DNA of 64,000 bases, from positions 3,472,001 to 3,536,000 of the forward strand of contig OZ244811.1 of assembly GCA_965220105.1 (NCBI GenBank). The letters run 5' to 3'. The translations under genes were made by a program, and so were the position numbers. Under the pieces are notes generated by a model. That model was not told the DNA's origin, ran no database searches, and saw only the letters and a list, made by a program, of their open reading frames with translations. This stretch comes from Bin87 sp965220105. GTDB lineage: Bacteria > Chloroflexota > Dehalococcoidia > Lucifugimonadales > UBA3495. Below are positions 56,330 through 64,000 of this stretch, piece after piece; the first letter of the stretch is position 1, and each line of letters opens with the position of its first letter.

Positions 56330-57403
56330 CTATCGGCCGGGCCGCAGGTTGGGCATGACCTCATCGACGAACAGTCCAATGGAGCGCATTACCTGGTCGG
56401 GAGTCAGGTCACCCCAAGCGAATATGGGGCAGAAGTAGTTGATGCCCGTCTCGTCAATTGTCCTCTGGACCCGCTCCCTGACGTTCGACGGGGAGCCCAC
56501 GATTACTATATCCTTGGTTTCGAGTCCATCGAAATCTTTCATGGCGCTCAGGATGTCGATGCCAGCCTTGGCCCACAGGTAGTCGATGTTGTGGAACCAT
56601 GTTTGATAGGCCGGCCTGGCCTCCGCCCTGGCCTGTTCGTCGGTGGCAGCAATGTACAGGTGGCGGACGAGTCCCAGCTTGGGAACGGGCACGTGGCTGT
56701 TCAGTCCGTCGGACATTCGCTCGGCGTTCCAGACCTGTTTGTACAGGTCAAAGTGGGCCTTGGTTTCAGCATTGTCGGCGAAGACGGTGCAGGTGTTGAA
56801 GCCGTGCTGGGCCATCCACGGCACCGTTGCGATGTTGTTGCTGGCGTACCACAGCGGAGGATAGGGTTTCTGGAATGGCTTGATCCAGAGCTCTATGTCC
56901 TGGTAGTTGTAGTGCTTTCCCTGGTGATTGAGCATCCCGGTGGTGAAGCCGCTGGTGAACATGTCCATCTGCTCATTGAACACTTCCCAACTGACGTCCA
57001 GATCAACGTCGAACTTCTCGGCCTCAATCGGCGAGACTCCCCGGCCCACACCCAAATCCAGGCGTCCGTTGCTGAGATTATCCAACATGCAGATTTCGTG
57101 GAACAGGCGAATGGGGTTGTAGAAGGGCATCAGGAAGACCAGGGGTCCCAGGCGCAGCTTTGAGGTGCGCTGGGCGGCGGCGGCCAGGAACACCGCCGGC
57201 GAAGGCGATACGCTCAGCGGGGTTATGTGGTGCTCCGCCAGGTGGTAGCTGTAGAACCCGCTCCGGTCGGCGTATTCCAGCATCTTGAGCCGGTTTTCAA
57301 AGATCTCGTTGGGCGCCGACTTGTCCCATTCAATCCAGTCGAACAGTCCGAATTCAAGGGTTTCGTTAAGCACGGTTTCATTAAGTGGGGAAGCCTGTGT
57401 CAT
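56330..57403 (-). CDS. Luciferase-like flavin monooxygenase (LLM family), 357 aa
   Basis: Second LLM-fold gene. EFGLFDWIEWDKSAPNEIFE, then GFYSYHLAEHHITPLSVSPS with the EHH active motif, AAAAQRTSKLRLGPLVFLMP, DNLSNGRLDLGVGRGVSPIE as the flavin site and GSPSNVRERVQRTIDETGIN at the end. It uses FMNH2 and O2 on an unknown substrate. The ATG at 57403. It lies upstream of a rhodanese gene on the same strand with a 90-base gap. Confidence 0.9.
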   Translation of the reverse strand: MTQASPLNETVLNETLEFGLFDWIEWDKSAPNEIFENRLKMLEYADRSGFYSYHLAEHHITPLSVSPSPAVFLAAAAQRTSKLRLGPLVFLMPFYNPIRLFHEICMLDNLSNGRLDLGVGRGVSPIEAEKFDVDLDVSWEVFNEQMDMFTSGFTTGMLNHQGKHYNYQDIELWIKPFQKPYPPLWYASNNIATVPWMAQHGFNTCTVFADNAETKAHFDLYKQVWNAERMSDGLNSHVPVPKLGLVRHLYIAATDEQARAEARPAYQTWFHNIDYLWAKAGIDILSAMKDFDGLETKDIVIVGSPSNVRERVQRTIDETGINYFCPIFAWGDLTPDQVMRSIGLFVDEVMPNLRPGR

Positions 57404-57491
57404 GGCTCACCTCCGGTCTGGCGGCTCGCTCCACCAGATTGTGTTGTTGGACGGTCTCGGCCAGCGTACCACGTCTAATCCCCCGGGGCAC

Positions 57492-58373
57492 TCAGGCGAC
57501 CTCCAGCGGCAGTGACGGATCCGCGGCGTACTCGGACAACGAGGCGTCGTAGACTGCGACATTCTGGTAACCCAGCATCGAGAGGACGAAGGCGTCGTTA
57601 GACGCCGCGATGCCGCCCCCGCAGTAGGTGACCACGCGCTGCGCGGGGTCCGCGCCCGCCGCTTCGAAGAGCAACGCCAGCTCCTCCGCCGGCCGGTAGA
57701 GGCCGGTCTCGGGATCGGTCAGCTCCCCGGATGGCACGTTGGTGGCGCCGGGAATGTGTCCGGCGCGCCCGTAGTCGCTCCCGCCGTCGGCGCCCGAGTG
57801 CTGCTCCCGTCCGAGGGCGTTGATCAGGCAGCTCCCGCCTCCAACTCCCGACTTGATGAACGCCTTAACCTCGACCAGGCCAGCGAAGCGGGCCAGATCG
57901 GCCATCGGGGTGAAGGTCGTGGGCGCGTACGTCGCCGGGTCTGTGGAAACAGCCCGGCCTTCGGTCGTCCAGCGACGCCAACCGCCGTCCAGCACGACCG
58001 CGCCCTCGCAGCCCATCGAGCGGAACATCCACCACAGCCTCGCCGCCCACTGCGAACCCAGGCGGTCGTAGAGGACCAGCTTTGACGACTCCGAGATGCC
58101 CTGCCGTCCCGCCGCCCGGGCGAACGCTTCTGCCGAGGGCATCATGAAGCGCCAGGGTTGGCCGTTGTCGGAGAAATCGGCCGGCAGGTCGAGGAAACCC
58201 GCTCCGGGGATGTGTCCCGCCTCATACTCCCGCCGCCCTGACTCGACGCGACGGCCACCGCCGTCGCGCGGATGCAGGAAAACGGTTGTCTCGAAGACGC
58301 GGACGTCGTCATCGGCCAGGTGTTCGGCCAGCCAATCGGTCGAAACGAGGAACTCCGGATGCGCGAATGCCAT
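57492..58373 (-). CDS. Two-domain sulfurtransferase (rhodanese / mercaptopyruvate type), 293 aa
   Basis: The ATG at 58373 begins MAFAHPEFLVSTDWLAEHLA, the N-terminal inactive rhodanese domain (VFETTVFLHPRDGG, EYEAGHIPGAGFLDLPADFS), and the C-terminal catalytic domain has GRAGHIPGATNVPSGELTDP and VVTYCGGGIAASNDAFVLSM with the active-site Cys in CGGGI. Thiosulfate or 3-mercaptopyruvate sulfurtransferase, transferring sulfur to cyanide or thiols. GGAGTTGACC precedes the start. The catalytic loop CGGGIA is closer to thiosulfate-type loops. Confidence 0.92.
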   Translation of the reverse strand: MAFAHPEFLVSTDWLAEHLADDDVRVFETTVFLHPRDGGGRRVESGRREYEAGHIPGAGFLDLPADFSDNGQPWRFMMPSAEAFARAAGRQGISESSKLVLYDRLGSQWAARLWWMFRSMGCEGAVVLDGGWRRWTTEGRAVSTDPATYAPTTFTPMADLARFAGLVEVKAFIKSGVGGGSCLINALGREQHSGADGGSDYGRAGHIPGATNVPSGELTDPETGLYRPAEELALLFEAAGADPAQRVVTYCGGGIAASNDAFVLSMLGYQNVAVYDASLSEYAADPSLPLEVA

Positions 58374-58537
58374 GGTCAACTCCAGCCGGTCCGGCTTGTC
58401 TTCAGGATGTGGGCTTGCGCCATAGTATCCCCGGCTCGGGGACTGTCCGCAACCGGTCGCCGCCGGATCGGGTCGGACATCGACCGCACGAGGATGTTGG
58501 GCCACCTGTGCTTGATGCAATGATTGCGTGGGGCCGG

Positions 58538-59848
58538 CTAGCCGTCCTGGTTTTCAACCATACGCATCCCGCGTATCTCACGGCGCAACCCTATCACCAT
58601 GCTGGATGTCGCCATCAACGCCCCCGCGACGATGAAGACCCACCCCAGGCTCAGCTTTATCAGGGGGCCCGAAGCCGCTATCGAGATGGGCGACACGGCG
58701 ACCGACGCAACCAGCAACAGGCTCATCACCCGGCCCAACATTGCCGGCGGCGTGCGTGCCTGAAGCCACGAAATGATGAGAATCCCCACATAGCCGCCCA
58801 TTACTCCGATTGTCAGCGTTATTGCCGCGGCCAGCCATGTCGCGTCAAGCAGGCCGAAAGGCGCCATAAGGATGCCGGACAGGGTGAAGACTGCGACTAA
58901 AATTGGCCCCAGCCCACGCCTGGGCGCGGGGAGTGCTCCCGCGAGAACCGTGCCCAGCACCGAACCCCCGGCGTAGGCGGACGTAACTATCCCCAGGGCG
59001 AGGGCGCCTTCGGTCAGCCGCGTATGGGCCAGCACAGGCATCCCCACCGTCACCGGTCCCCGCATGAGCAGTTCCATCTGCACGATTAGCAGGAAAATTG
59101 CGAGCATTGCCCCGTCCACGCGCACATACCAGATCCCCTCTCTGATGGACAAAAACAGGCTGGGCTCTTTCGTATCTTCGCCCGCCAGCCGGGTGCTGGA
59201 ATCGTCCATTCGCATCAACAGCAGCATCAGCGAGGAGACCAGTAGCGCCAGGGCCACCACCGTGAACGCCAGCCCGATTCCGGTCTGGTCCGCGCTACCC
59301 GCCGAGGACATCCCGTTGCTGAAGAAGGTTATGAGACCGCCGGCCAGCGCGGGGCCGATGAAACCGCCCAGCTGGGTTGTCGTACGCACCGCAGCATTGG
59401 ACTGGCGGAGTAGTTGGACTGGCACGACGCGCGGTAGCATCGCCAATTGGGCGGGATAATAGAACGAGTCCGCGATCCCCTTGAGCAACGCGAACACGTA
59501 TATCAGCCACAGGACTGCCAACTCGGTCAGGACCAGGACGGCCAGAGACGCCACCAGAGCAATACGCATGCCGTTGCTGGTCAGCATTATCACGCGAGGC
59601 GAGTATCGGTCCGCCAGCGACCCGCCGATGAGGATGAAGAAAACGGTGGGAATGTTACCCACTGCCAGGACTATGCCCACGGCGACCGGATCGCCGGAGA
59701 CCATCAACACCAGCCAGGGGAAAGCTATCAGGTCGAACTGGTCGCCGATGGCAGATAATCCACCGGCTCCCCACAGCAACCCGAAGTTCTGTGTCCTGAT
59801 CAGTTTCCAGAATGAAGGGTTGGCAGATTGCTCACTCATTTCCGGCAA
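58538..59848 (-). CDS. MFS transporter, 436 aa
   Basis: Twelve membrane helices of the major facilitator superfamily. NFGLLWGAGGLSAIGDQFDL, ILIGGSLADRYSPRVIMLTS (motif A-like GxxADRYxPR), LLRQSNAAVRTTTQLGGFIG, and in the second half GGYVGILIISWLQARTPPAM then LGRVMSLLLVASVAVSPISI. The family resembles EntS/ENT-type small-molecule exporters. Substrate unknown. Divergent to the LigB-like gene with a palindromic repeat in the gap. Confidence 0.9.
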   Translation of the reverse strand: MPEMSEQSANPSFWKLIRTQNFGLLWGAGGLSAIGDQFDLIAFPWLVLMVSGDPVAVGIVLAVGNIPTVFFILIGGSLADRYSPRVIMLTSNGMRIALVASLAVLVLTELAVLWLIYVFALLKGIADSFYYPAQLAMLPRVVPVQLLRQSNAAVRTTTQLGGFIGPALAGGLITFFSNGMSSAGSADQTGIGLAFTVVALALLVSSLMLLLMRMDDSSTRLAGEDTKEPSLFLSIREGIWYVRVDGAMLAIFLLIVQMELLMRGPVTVGMPVLAHTRLTEGALALGIVTSAYAGGSVLGTVLAGALPAPRRGLGPILVAVFTLSGILMAPFGLLDATWLAAAITLTIGVMGGYVGILIISWLQARTPPAMLGRVMSLLLVASVAVSPISIAASGPLIKLSLGWVFIVAGALMATSSMVIGLRREIRGMRMVENQDG

Positions 59849-60022
59849 TTACCAGGTTGAAACGGTGCGTTGTGCGTGGAATCTTATTATCTGTTAATTT
59901 GGGGGACCTGTTTTGAGCGACCGTCGTCCGCATTGTTCCGGTTGATGGCTATTCCGATCAGGATGACACGGTGGCCAGCTTCGCGCCAGCCGGTTACTGT
60001 TGCGTCACCGCTGGGCCAGGGC

Positions 60023-60151
60023 CTTTCGATTGTCCCCTAATGTCATTGCGAGGAGCGAAGCGACGTGGCAATCTCGATCCAGTAGCCGGGTTTTCTTCGC
60101 CAACGAGATTGCCACGCTGCGCTCGCAATGACATTAGGGAACAATCGAAAG
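60023..60151. repeat. Dispersed palindromic repeat, copy F, with 30-bp inverted ends
   Basis: The left 30 bases (60023-60052, beginning CTTTCGATTGTCCCCTAATG) are the inverted complement of the right 30 (60122-60151) with one mismatch. The centre contains GGCAATCTCG and GAGATTGCCACG, itself inverted. It shows most clearly that the repeat is a complete hairpin-forming unit with terminal inverted repeats. Confidence 0.9.
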
Positions 60152-60175
60152 ACCCCGACCGCTGGGGACGCTAAA

Positions 60176-60205
60176 TTGACAGCCCTCCACGCGGGCACCT
60201 ACAAT
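60176..60205 (+). promoter_or_regulatory. Sigma-70-type promoter for the LigB-like gene
   Basis: TTGACA at 60176-60181, an 18-base spacer and TACAAT at 60200-60205 (5 of 6), 52 bases before the ATG at 60257. A GGAGGGC ribosome site is just before the start. Confidence 0.8.
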
Positions 60206-60256
60206 CGCGATAACTCACAAAATCTTGCTAGCGTTCCGGTTCGATAGGAGGGCAAA

Positions 60257-61228
60257 ATGGCTGAATTACTGGGGCTGGGATGTTCCCACGGACCAATCAT
60301 TCTGACGCCGCCCGACGTGTGGTCCAAGGGCAGAGAGCGGATATTTGCCCGCGTACCGGGCTACGAACCGCCCGCCCAACTGCTGAAAGAGCTGGGAGAG
60401 GACAACGGACTGAGCCAGGACATCAGCGACCAGCAGAGGGTCGTTGAGTCGTTTAATATCCTCCGCGACCGCCTCCATGAATGGGCGCCGGATGTCCTGA
60501 TGGTCATCGGCGACGACCAGGCGGAGAACTTCCTGCAGGACAACCTGCCTCCCTTCTGCCTGTACACCGGCGCCGAAGTCGACGGCTATCCTTTTCAGCG
60601 TCCTGCGGCCCGGACCAACCTGTGGGACGCCGCCCCGGATACGAAGTTCTCCTTCCAGTGCCCCAAAGAGTTTTCCAAAGACCTGCGTAACCACCTGATC
60701 CGGGACGGGTTCGACATGGCCTCTTCCAGCTCTCTCAAAGGTTGGGACTGGGGCCTGGCCCACGCCATCATCAACCCGCTGGTGTTTCTGGACCCCGAAG
60801 GCAGATTCCCGCTGCTCCCCCTGTTCGTCAACTGCTACGGCGAAGAGGCCGGACCCGATTACCCGCCGCGGCCCACGCCCAAACGATGCTACGAATTGGG
60901 GCGCGGCATCCGAAGGTTCCTGGACACCAGGGACGAACGGGTCGCCGTGGTGGCGTCTTCCAGCTGGTCACACAGTTTCCTGGCCCACAAATTCCAGTGC
61001 CGGTCGATTGACATCGAGACCGACCGGCGCAACCTGGAACTGGTGCGGGCAGGTCAGGGGAGCAAGCTGGCGGAACTTACACCGGATGAGATACAGGAAT
61101 CGGGAGACCACGAAATCCTCAACTGGATCATAGCTTTGGGGATCCTCGGCGACGTTCCCGCGGAAATCGTCGATGTGCGTGAGTCCCACACCCAACTGGC
61201 ATACCGTGTAGCGGCGATCTGGAACTGA
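60257..61228 (+). CDS. LigB-family extradiol dioxygenase-like protein, 323 aa
   Basis: Resembles the catalytic (beta) subunit of protocatechuate 4,5-dioxygenase-type enzymes. LLGLGCSHGPIILTPPDVW has the first His near the start; VLMVIGDDQAENFLQDNLPP, WDWGLAHAIINPLVFLDP with a second His, and VAVVASSSWSHSFLAHKFQC follow; a Glu for iron is likely. It would cleave an aromatic ring with O2, or be a non-ring-cleaving relative. No alpha subunit gene is adjacent. The start at 60257 has GGAGGGC and a good promoter. Confidence 0.82.
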   Translation: MAELLGLGCSHGPIILTPPDVWSKGRERIFARVPGYEPPAQLLKELGEDNGLSQDISDQQRVVESFNILRDRLHEWAPDVLMVIGDDQAENFLQDNLPPFCLYTGAEVDGYPFQRPAARTNLWDAAPDTKFSFQCPKEFSKDLRNHLIRDGFDMASSSSLKGWDWGLAHAIINPLVFLDPEGRFPLLPLFVNCYGEEAGPDYPPRPTPKRCYELGRGIRRFLDTRDERVAVVASSSWSHSFLAHKFQCRSIDIETDRRNLELVRAGQGSKLAELTPDEIQESGDHEILNWIIALGILGDVPAEIVDVRESHTQLAYRVAAIWN

Positions 61229-61331
61229 CCGCTTTCGCTCCAGCACTCCATAGCCTTCAGTCTGCCGCATCGGATTGCCTCGCCGGTGCGGCAACTAACG
61301 CGGACTACACCGGCGGATAAGGTATCAGATC

Positions 61332-61595
61332 ATGGTCACATCACTGGAGCCGCGAACTCAGACCGGTCAAGGCGCCGGCCACAGGAGTTGTGACGGCTGT
61401 CCCCGTTGCGAACGTTCCGACAGCCCGATGTGCAACATCCCCCATCCGAAGTTCGCCAACCGGCACCCGGTCTGCAAAGTTTGCGGCCACTGCGTGCTGC
61501 GCGGCCAGCACCAGGACGATGCGTCGGATCTGGACGACCACCCGGGATTCAGCTCCGGCGGGCCAGAGTCCGCAGGAAAACCCAGCCTCAATTGA
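61332..61595 (+). CDS. Cys-rich small protein, 87 aa
   Basis: Contains CDGCPRCERSDSPMC and HPVCKVCGHCVLRGQH, seven cysteines in CxxC pairs, a likely zinc-binding mini-protein. The N-terminus is polar. The start at 61332 has weak ribosome signals. Frames on the other strand overlap and cannot be excluded completely, but the Cys pattern favours this one. Confidence 0.5.
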   Translation: MVTSLEPRTQTGQGAGHRSCDGCPRCERSDSPMCNIPHPKFANRHPVCKVCGHCVLRGQHQDDASDLDDHPGFSSGGPESAGKPSLN

Positions 61596-61666
61596 ACCGG
61601 ATGATGTTCAATTGTGTAGGGTAGGGAGGATTCGTTGAGTGGCGACAGGTCAATGGTAACGTATCC

Positions 61667-61834
61667 TCATGCGTACCCACTTTGTCATTGCGAGCGTAGC
61701 GTGGCAATCTCGTCGTCGTAGCAACGGCGGTTCGCCGACGTGTGTACAACCTCAATCGAGATTGCCACGTCCCTCGGCGAGCTCGGGATGAGCGGGTGCT
61801 CCTCGCAATGACGGATTAAAGTGGGTACGCGTGA
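61667..61834. repeat. Dispersed palindromic repeat, copy G, bounded by an 11-bp direct repeat
   Basis: TCATGCGTACCCACTTT at the left end is the inverted complement of AAAGTGGGTACGCGTGA at the right end (one mismatch in 17). The element is bounded exactly by GTAACGTATCC on both sides (61656-61666 and 61835-61845), which looks like a target-site duplication. The inner part is the usual TGTCATTGCGAG...GGCAATCTCG unit. This marks the family as mobile. Confidence 0.85.
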
Positions 61835-61882
61835 GTAACGTATCCGCTCCAAAAACCTACGCCTATTTGACATAATCTACGA

Positions 61883-62040
61883 TTATTCGCACCGGTTGTC
61901 TCTGGACTCTTCCCAGCCTCTGCCCGGCCCCGTCCTGGCGGGCCGGCCGTTCTTCATGGTGACGGCCTTGATGTCGCGGGATGCGGTCTTGGCTTTGCAC
62001 TTGACGGAGTAGATTTCAACGGCTGATGACCAGCCGCGGA
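61883..62040 (-). pseudogene. DUF5679-like remnant outside the element
   Basis: Reads EIYSVKCKAKTASRDIKAVT then MKNGRPARTGPGRG and stops at a TAA (61885-61883). This is the first two thirds of a DUF5679 zinc ribbon (YCVKCKxK...VTMKNGRPA) with the first Cys changed to Ser and the C-terminal CxxCGTKxFRIG lost. No start codon with a ribosome site is present. It overlaps the gap after the gamma-glutamyltransferase. It shows that a relative of the element's small gene was once here. Confidence 0.6.
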
Positions 62041-62063
62041 TAACGGCGGTGTTTGTGCCGGGG

Positions 62064-63824
62064 CTAGAAACCTACGGCGTAGGCCTCGCACCGCGGGTCT
62101 GCGCCGCCCTGCAGCACCCTGGTTTCCGGGTTGCGAGTGATGACACAGTATAGGGCTGAACCCTCCCACCAATCTGGATATTGCTCAATCGTGTGGCCCT
62201 TCCGGCACAATTTCTCGGCCACTTCATCGGAAATACGGCCTTCCAGCCGCAGCATCCCCGGCTCATATCTCGACGCCCAGTTGGAACTGGGGAAGTTATA
62301 ACTGTAGAAGCGGGGTTCCTCCACGGCCTCTTGAGGGTCGCGGCCAAACTCCAGGACGTTCAACAGCAGTTGCAGCGTGCCTTGCGGGATATGGTCGCCG
62401 CCGTGAGCGCCAAGGGCCATCACGGGCTCGCCGTCGTGCAACACCAGCGCAGGCGCCGGAGTGAGCCTGGGCCGCTTGCCCCCGGCAACCGATGCAGGAT
62501 GGCCCTCGGTCAGCTTGGACTGAGAGCCGCGCAATGAAAACGCCAGGCCGGTGCCCGGAATTATTGGCCCGCCGTTCTTGGTGCCCTCACTGGGGGTGCA
62601 GGAGAAAATGTTTCCATCCCGGTCGATTACGGCGAAGTAAGAAGTCCCGCCGCCACTGACTCCGGCTGTGCCAACCGGGGTCAGCGCCTCCCTGGGAGAC
62701 TTGGGGGCGCCGTCGATAGTCGCCCTCCCGTTTCGCGGGTCTCCCGCCGGGGGCGTGCCCGGCCAGGCCAGGTCCGGGTCAATCAGGGAACGGCGTTTAA
62801 TCAGGTATTCCTCCGCCAGCATTTCGTTGATCGGCACGTCCACGAAATCCGGGTCTCCGACGTACTGCTCCCGGTCGGCAAAGGCCAAATTCAAGGCCTG
62901 GCTCACCGTATGGATGTACTCGGCGGAATTGTGGCCCATGGACGCCAGGTCGTACCCCTCCAGAATCTTGAGGGCTTGGGGGAACGTCGGGCCCTGGCCC
63001 CACGGCCCGGTACTGTAGACGTCGTAGCCCTTGTAATTTACCGTCGCCGGCGGGCCCACCTGGACGTGATACCGGGCCAGGTCGTCCTCGGTGAGAAGAC
63101 CCCCCACCTCCCGGTTGAATGCGGCGATCTTGCGGCCCAGCTCGCCGGTATAGATGTAGTCTCTGGCCGCCTTGAGCGCGGCCTCCCGGCCATTCCCTGC
63201 GTTGGAAGCCTCCACATCCGCGATTTTGGACAAGGTGGCAGCCAGGTCCTTTTGATAGAACATCTCCCCCTGTTTGGGGGCTTGGCCGCCAGGCAGGTAA
63301 ATCTCGGCGGTTGACGGGTGGGCGCTGTACTGGTCGAAGGCGGTCTTGAAACGGCCGGCCAGATAACGAAACATGGGGAAACCGTTGCCAGCCAGGTCGA
63401 TGGCCGCAGTCGCCACCTGTCCGAAGGTCATCGTGCCAAATTGGGACAGCGACGTTAGCCATGAATCTGCGGCGGCCGGCGTTATGGACGAGAGGACGCC
63501 GGTTGGGATCTTTCCACCGTGGTTTTTATGAAAGTACTCGACCGACGCGGCCCTGGGCCAGACCCCGAGCCCGTCAATAGTCGTAACTTCTTTCCGGTCG
63601 GCCAGGTATATGACCGTGGGCGCCACGCCCAGGAAGCTGCAATCATCGACATGCACCACGTTTAACGCCAGGCCAACGGCCACTCCAGCGTCGATCGCGT
63701 TGCCACCGTTTTTCAGGACTTCCAGACCGGCCATGGCGGCGCTGGGATGGCTGGCTGCAACCATTCCGTTGACAGACTGCATCAATGGACGAAAACTGGT
63801 TAGCGTGGTCCCTTTGACTGGCAT
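62064..63824 (-). CDS. Gamma-glutamyltransferase family protein, 586 aa
   Basis: N-terminal nucleophile family. NGMVAASHPSAAMAGLEVLK then NGGNAIDAGVAVGLALNVVH is the opening of the large subunit; GGGTSYFAVIDRDGN holds the nucleophile-type Thr (in GGTSYFAV, whereas most members read TTH) at the start of the small subunit; NGGPIIPGTGLAFSLRG, ALGAHGGDHIPQGTLQLLLN close the family. Self-cleavage between Gly and Thr would give two chains. No signal peptide, so it would be cytosolic. It may hydrolyse glutathione or gamma-glutamyl compounds, or be a cephalosporin-acylase-like relative. The ATG at 63824 has GGAGGC upstream. Confidence 0.88.
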   Translation of the reverse strand: MPVKGTTLTSFRPLMQSVNGMVAASHPSAAMAGLEVLKNGGNAIDAGVAVGLALNVVHVDDCSFLGVAPTVIYLADRKEVTTIDGLGVWPRAASVEYFHKNHGGKIPTGVLSSITPAAADSWLTSLSQFGTMTFGQVATAAIDLAGNGFPMFRYLAGRFKTAFDQYSAHPSTAEIYLPGGQAPKQGEMFYQKDLAATLSKIADVEASNAGNGREAALKAARDYIYTGELGRKIAAFNREVGGLLTEDDLARYHVQVGPPATVNYKGYDVYSTGPWGQGPTFPQALKILEGYDLASMGHNSAEYIHTVSQALNLAFADREQYVGDPDFVDVPINEMLAEEYLIKRRSLIDPDLAWPGTPPAGDPRNGRATIDGAPKSPREALTPVGTAGVSGGGTSYFAVIDRDGNIFSCTPSEGTKNGGPIIPGTGLAFSLRGSQSKLTEGHPASVAGGKRPRLTPAPALVLHDGEPVMALGAHGGDHIPQGTLQLLLNVLEFGRDPQEAVEEPRFYSYNFPSSNWASRYEPGMLRLEGRISDEVAEKLCRKGHTIEQYPDWWEGSALYCVITRNPETRVLQGGADPRCEAYAVGF

Positions 63825-64000
63825 TTTTTGCCTCCGAATTAAGGACGTTTTAGTTCTACTGAACCCCAGCTGTTGATGATCGGCGAAAGGTCGGCGCCAA
63901 TTGGCCAACGAGGATGGCACCAGGCTTCGCAGCATGGTATCAGAAAACAGCGTTGCCGGATTGGCGGGGAGCTAACGGTCGGCATGGGGGCGTGCCACTT
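63825..64000. other. Right-edge sequence, nothing recognised
   Basis: About 175 bases upstream of the gamma-glutamyltransferase start. A frame on the minus strand extends the transferase upstream but without family similarity. No promoter is convincing. Confidence 0.4.

Overview
High-GC bacterial DNA, probably from a Chloroflexota of the SAR202/Dehalococcoidia kind. That is inferred only from gene content: two luciferase-like flavin monooxygenases, an amidase, a GMC oxidoreductase, a D-2-hydroxyacid dehydrogenase, a LigB-type dioxygenase-like protein, a gamma-glutamyltransferase and many dispersed palindromic repeats. No rRNA, ribosomal protein or CRISPR array is present to fix the taxonomy.

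Region 1 (1 to about 11,780) is an accessory element. Every gene is on the minus strand and most overlap or abut. It lies against the 3' end of a tRNA-Leu(CAA) gene and carries a helix-turn-helix (excisionase-like) gene at its tRNA-proximal end, a 972-residue TOPRIM/ATPase replication protein, an HNH nuclease, some twenty small proteins of which most carry Cys-x2-Cys zinc-binding motifs, and, cut by the left edge, the N-terminus of a type IIG-like restriction-modification enzyme. No integrase is visible; the other end lies outside the window. Several of its genes are duplicated or broken.

Region 2 (11,780-24,900) is chromosome: tRNA-Leu, a YqeY-like gene, purQ, a drug/metabolite-type transporter, purL, a NYN/LOTUS RNase-like gene with no ordinary start codon, a membrane protein pair, an SDR and a solitary 899-residue N6-adenine methylase with an N-terminal nuclease-like domain.

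Region 3 (24,900-36,700) mixes flavin monooxygenase, cupin, secreted trypsin-like protease, enoyl-CoA hydratase, amidase, NAD-kinase-like protein, TauE/SafE permease, thioredoxin reductase, a sugar-nucleotide epimerase and a Lon-N-domain protein.

Region 4 (36,686-37,618) holds the most striking gene: a BtuF-like substrate-binding protein interrupted by one in-frame TGA exactly where the family has the second Cys of a CxxC motif. A stem-loop with an AGGUC apical loop follows immediately, as expected of a bacterial SECIS element, so this is a candidate selenoprotein (CxxU).

Region 5 (37,700-46,000) carries a CPA2 cation/proton antiporter, OsmC, the isoprenoid and translation cluster ispD - membrane protein - ispF - cysS, an FAD-linked oxidase and a small gene with a strong promoter and terminator. 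Region 6 (46,200-64,000) is mostly catabolic and redox enzymes (D-2-hydroxyacid dehydrogenase, GMC oxidoreductase, nitronate monooxygenase, dienelactone hydrolase, Gfo/Idh/MocA, alpha/beta hydrolase, LUD protein, rhodanese, LigB-like, gamma-glutamyltransferase) with a CDF-like and an MFS transporter. A family of about 80-170 bp palindromic repeats built on a TGTCATTGCGAG core is scattered through regions 2-6; one copy is bounded by an 11-bp direct repeat, indicating mobility.
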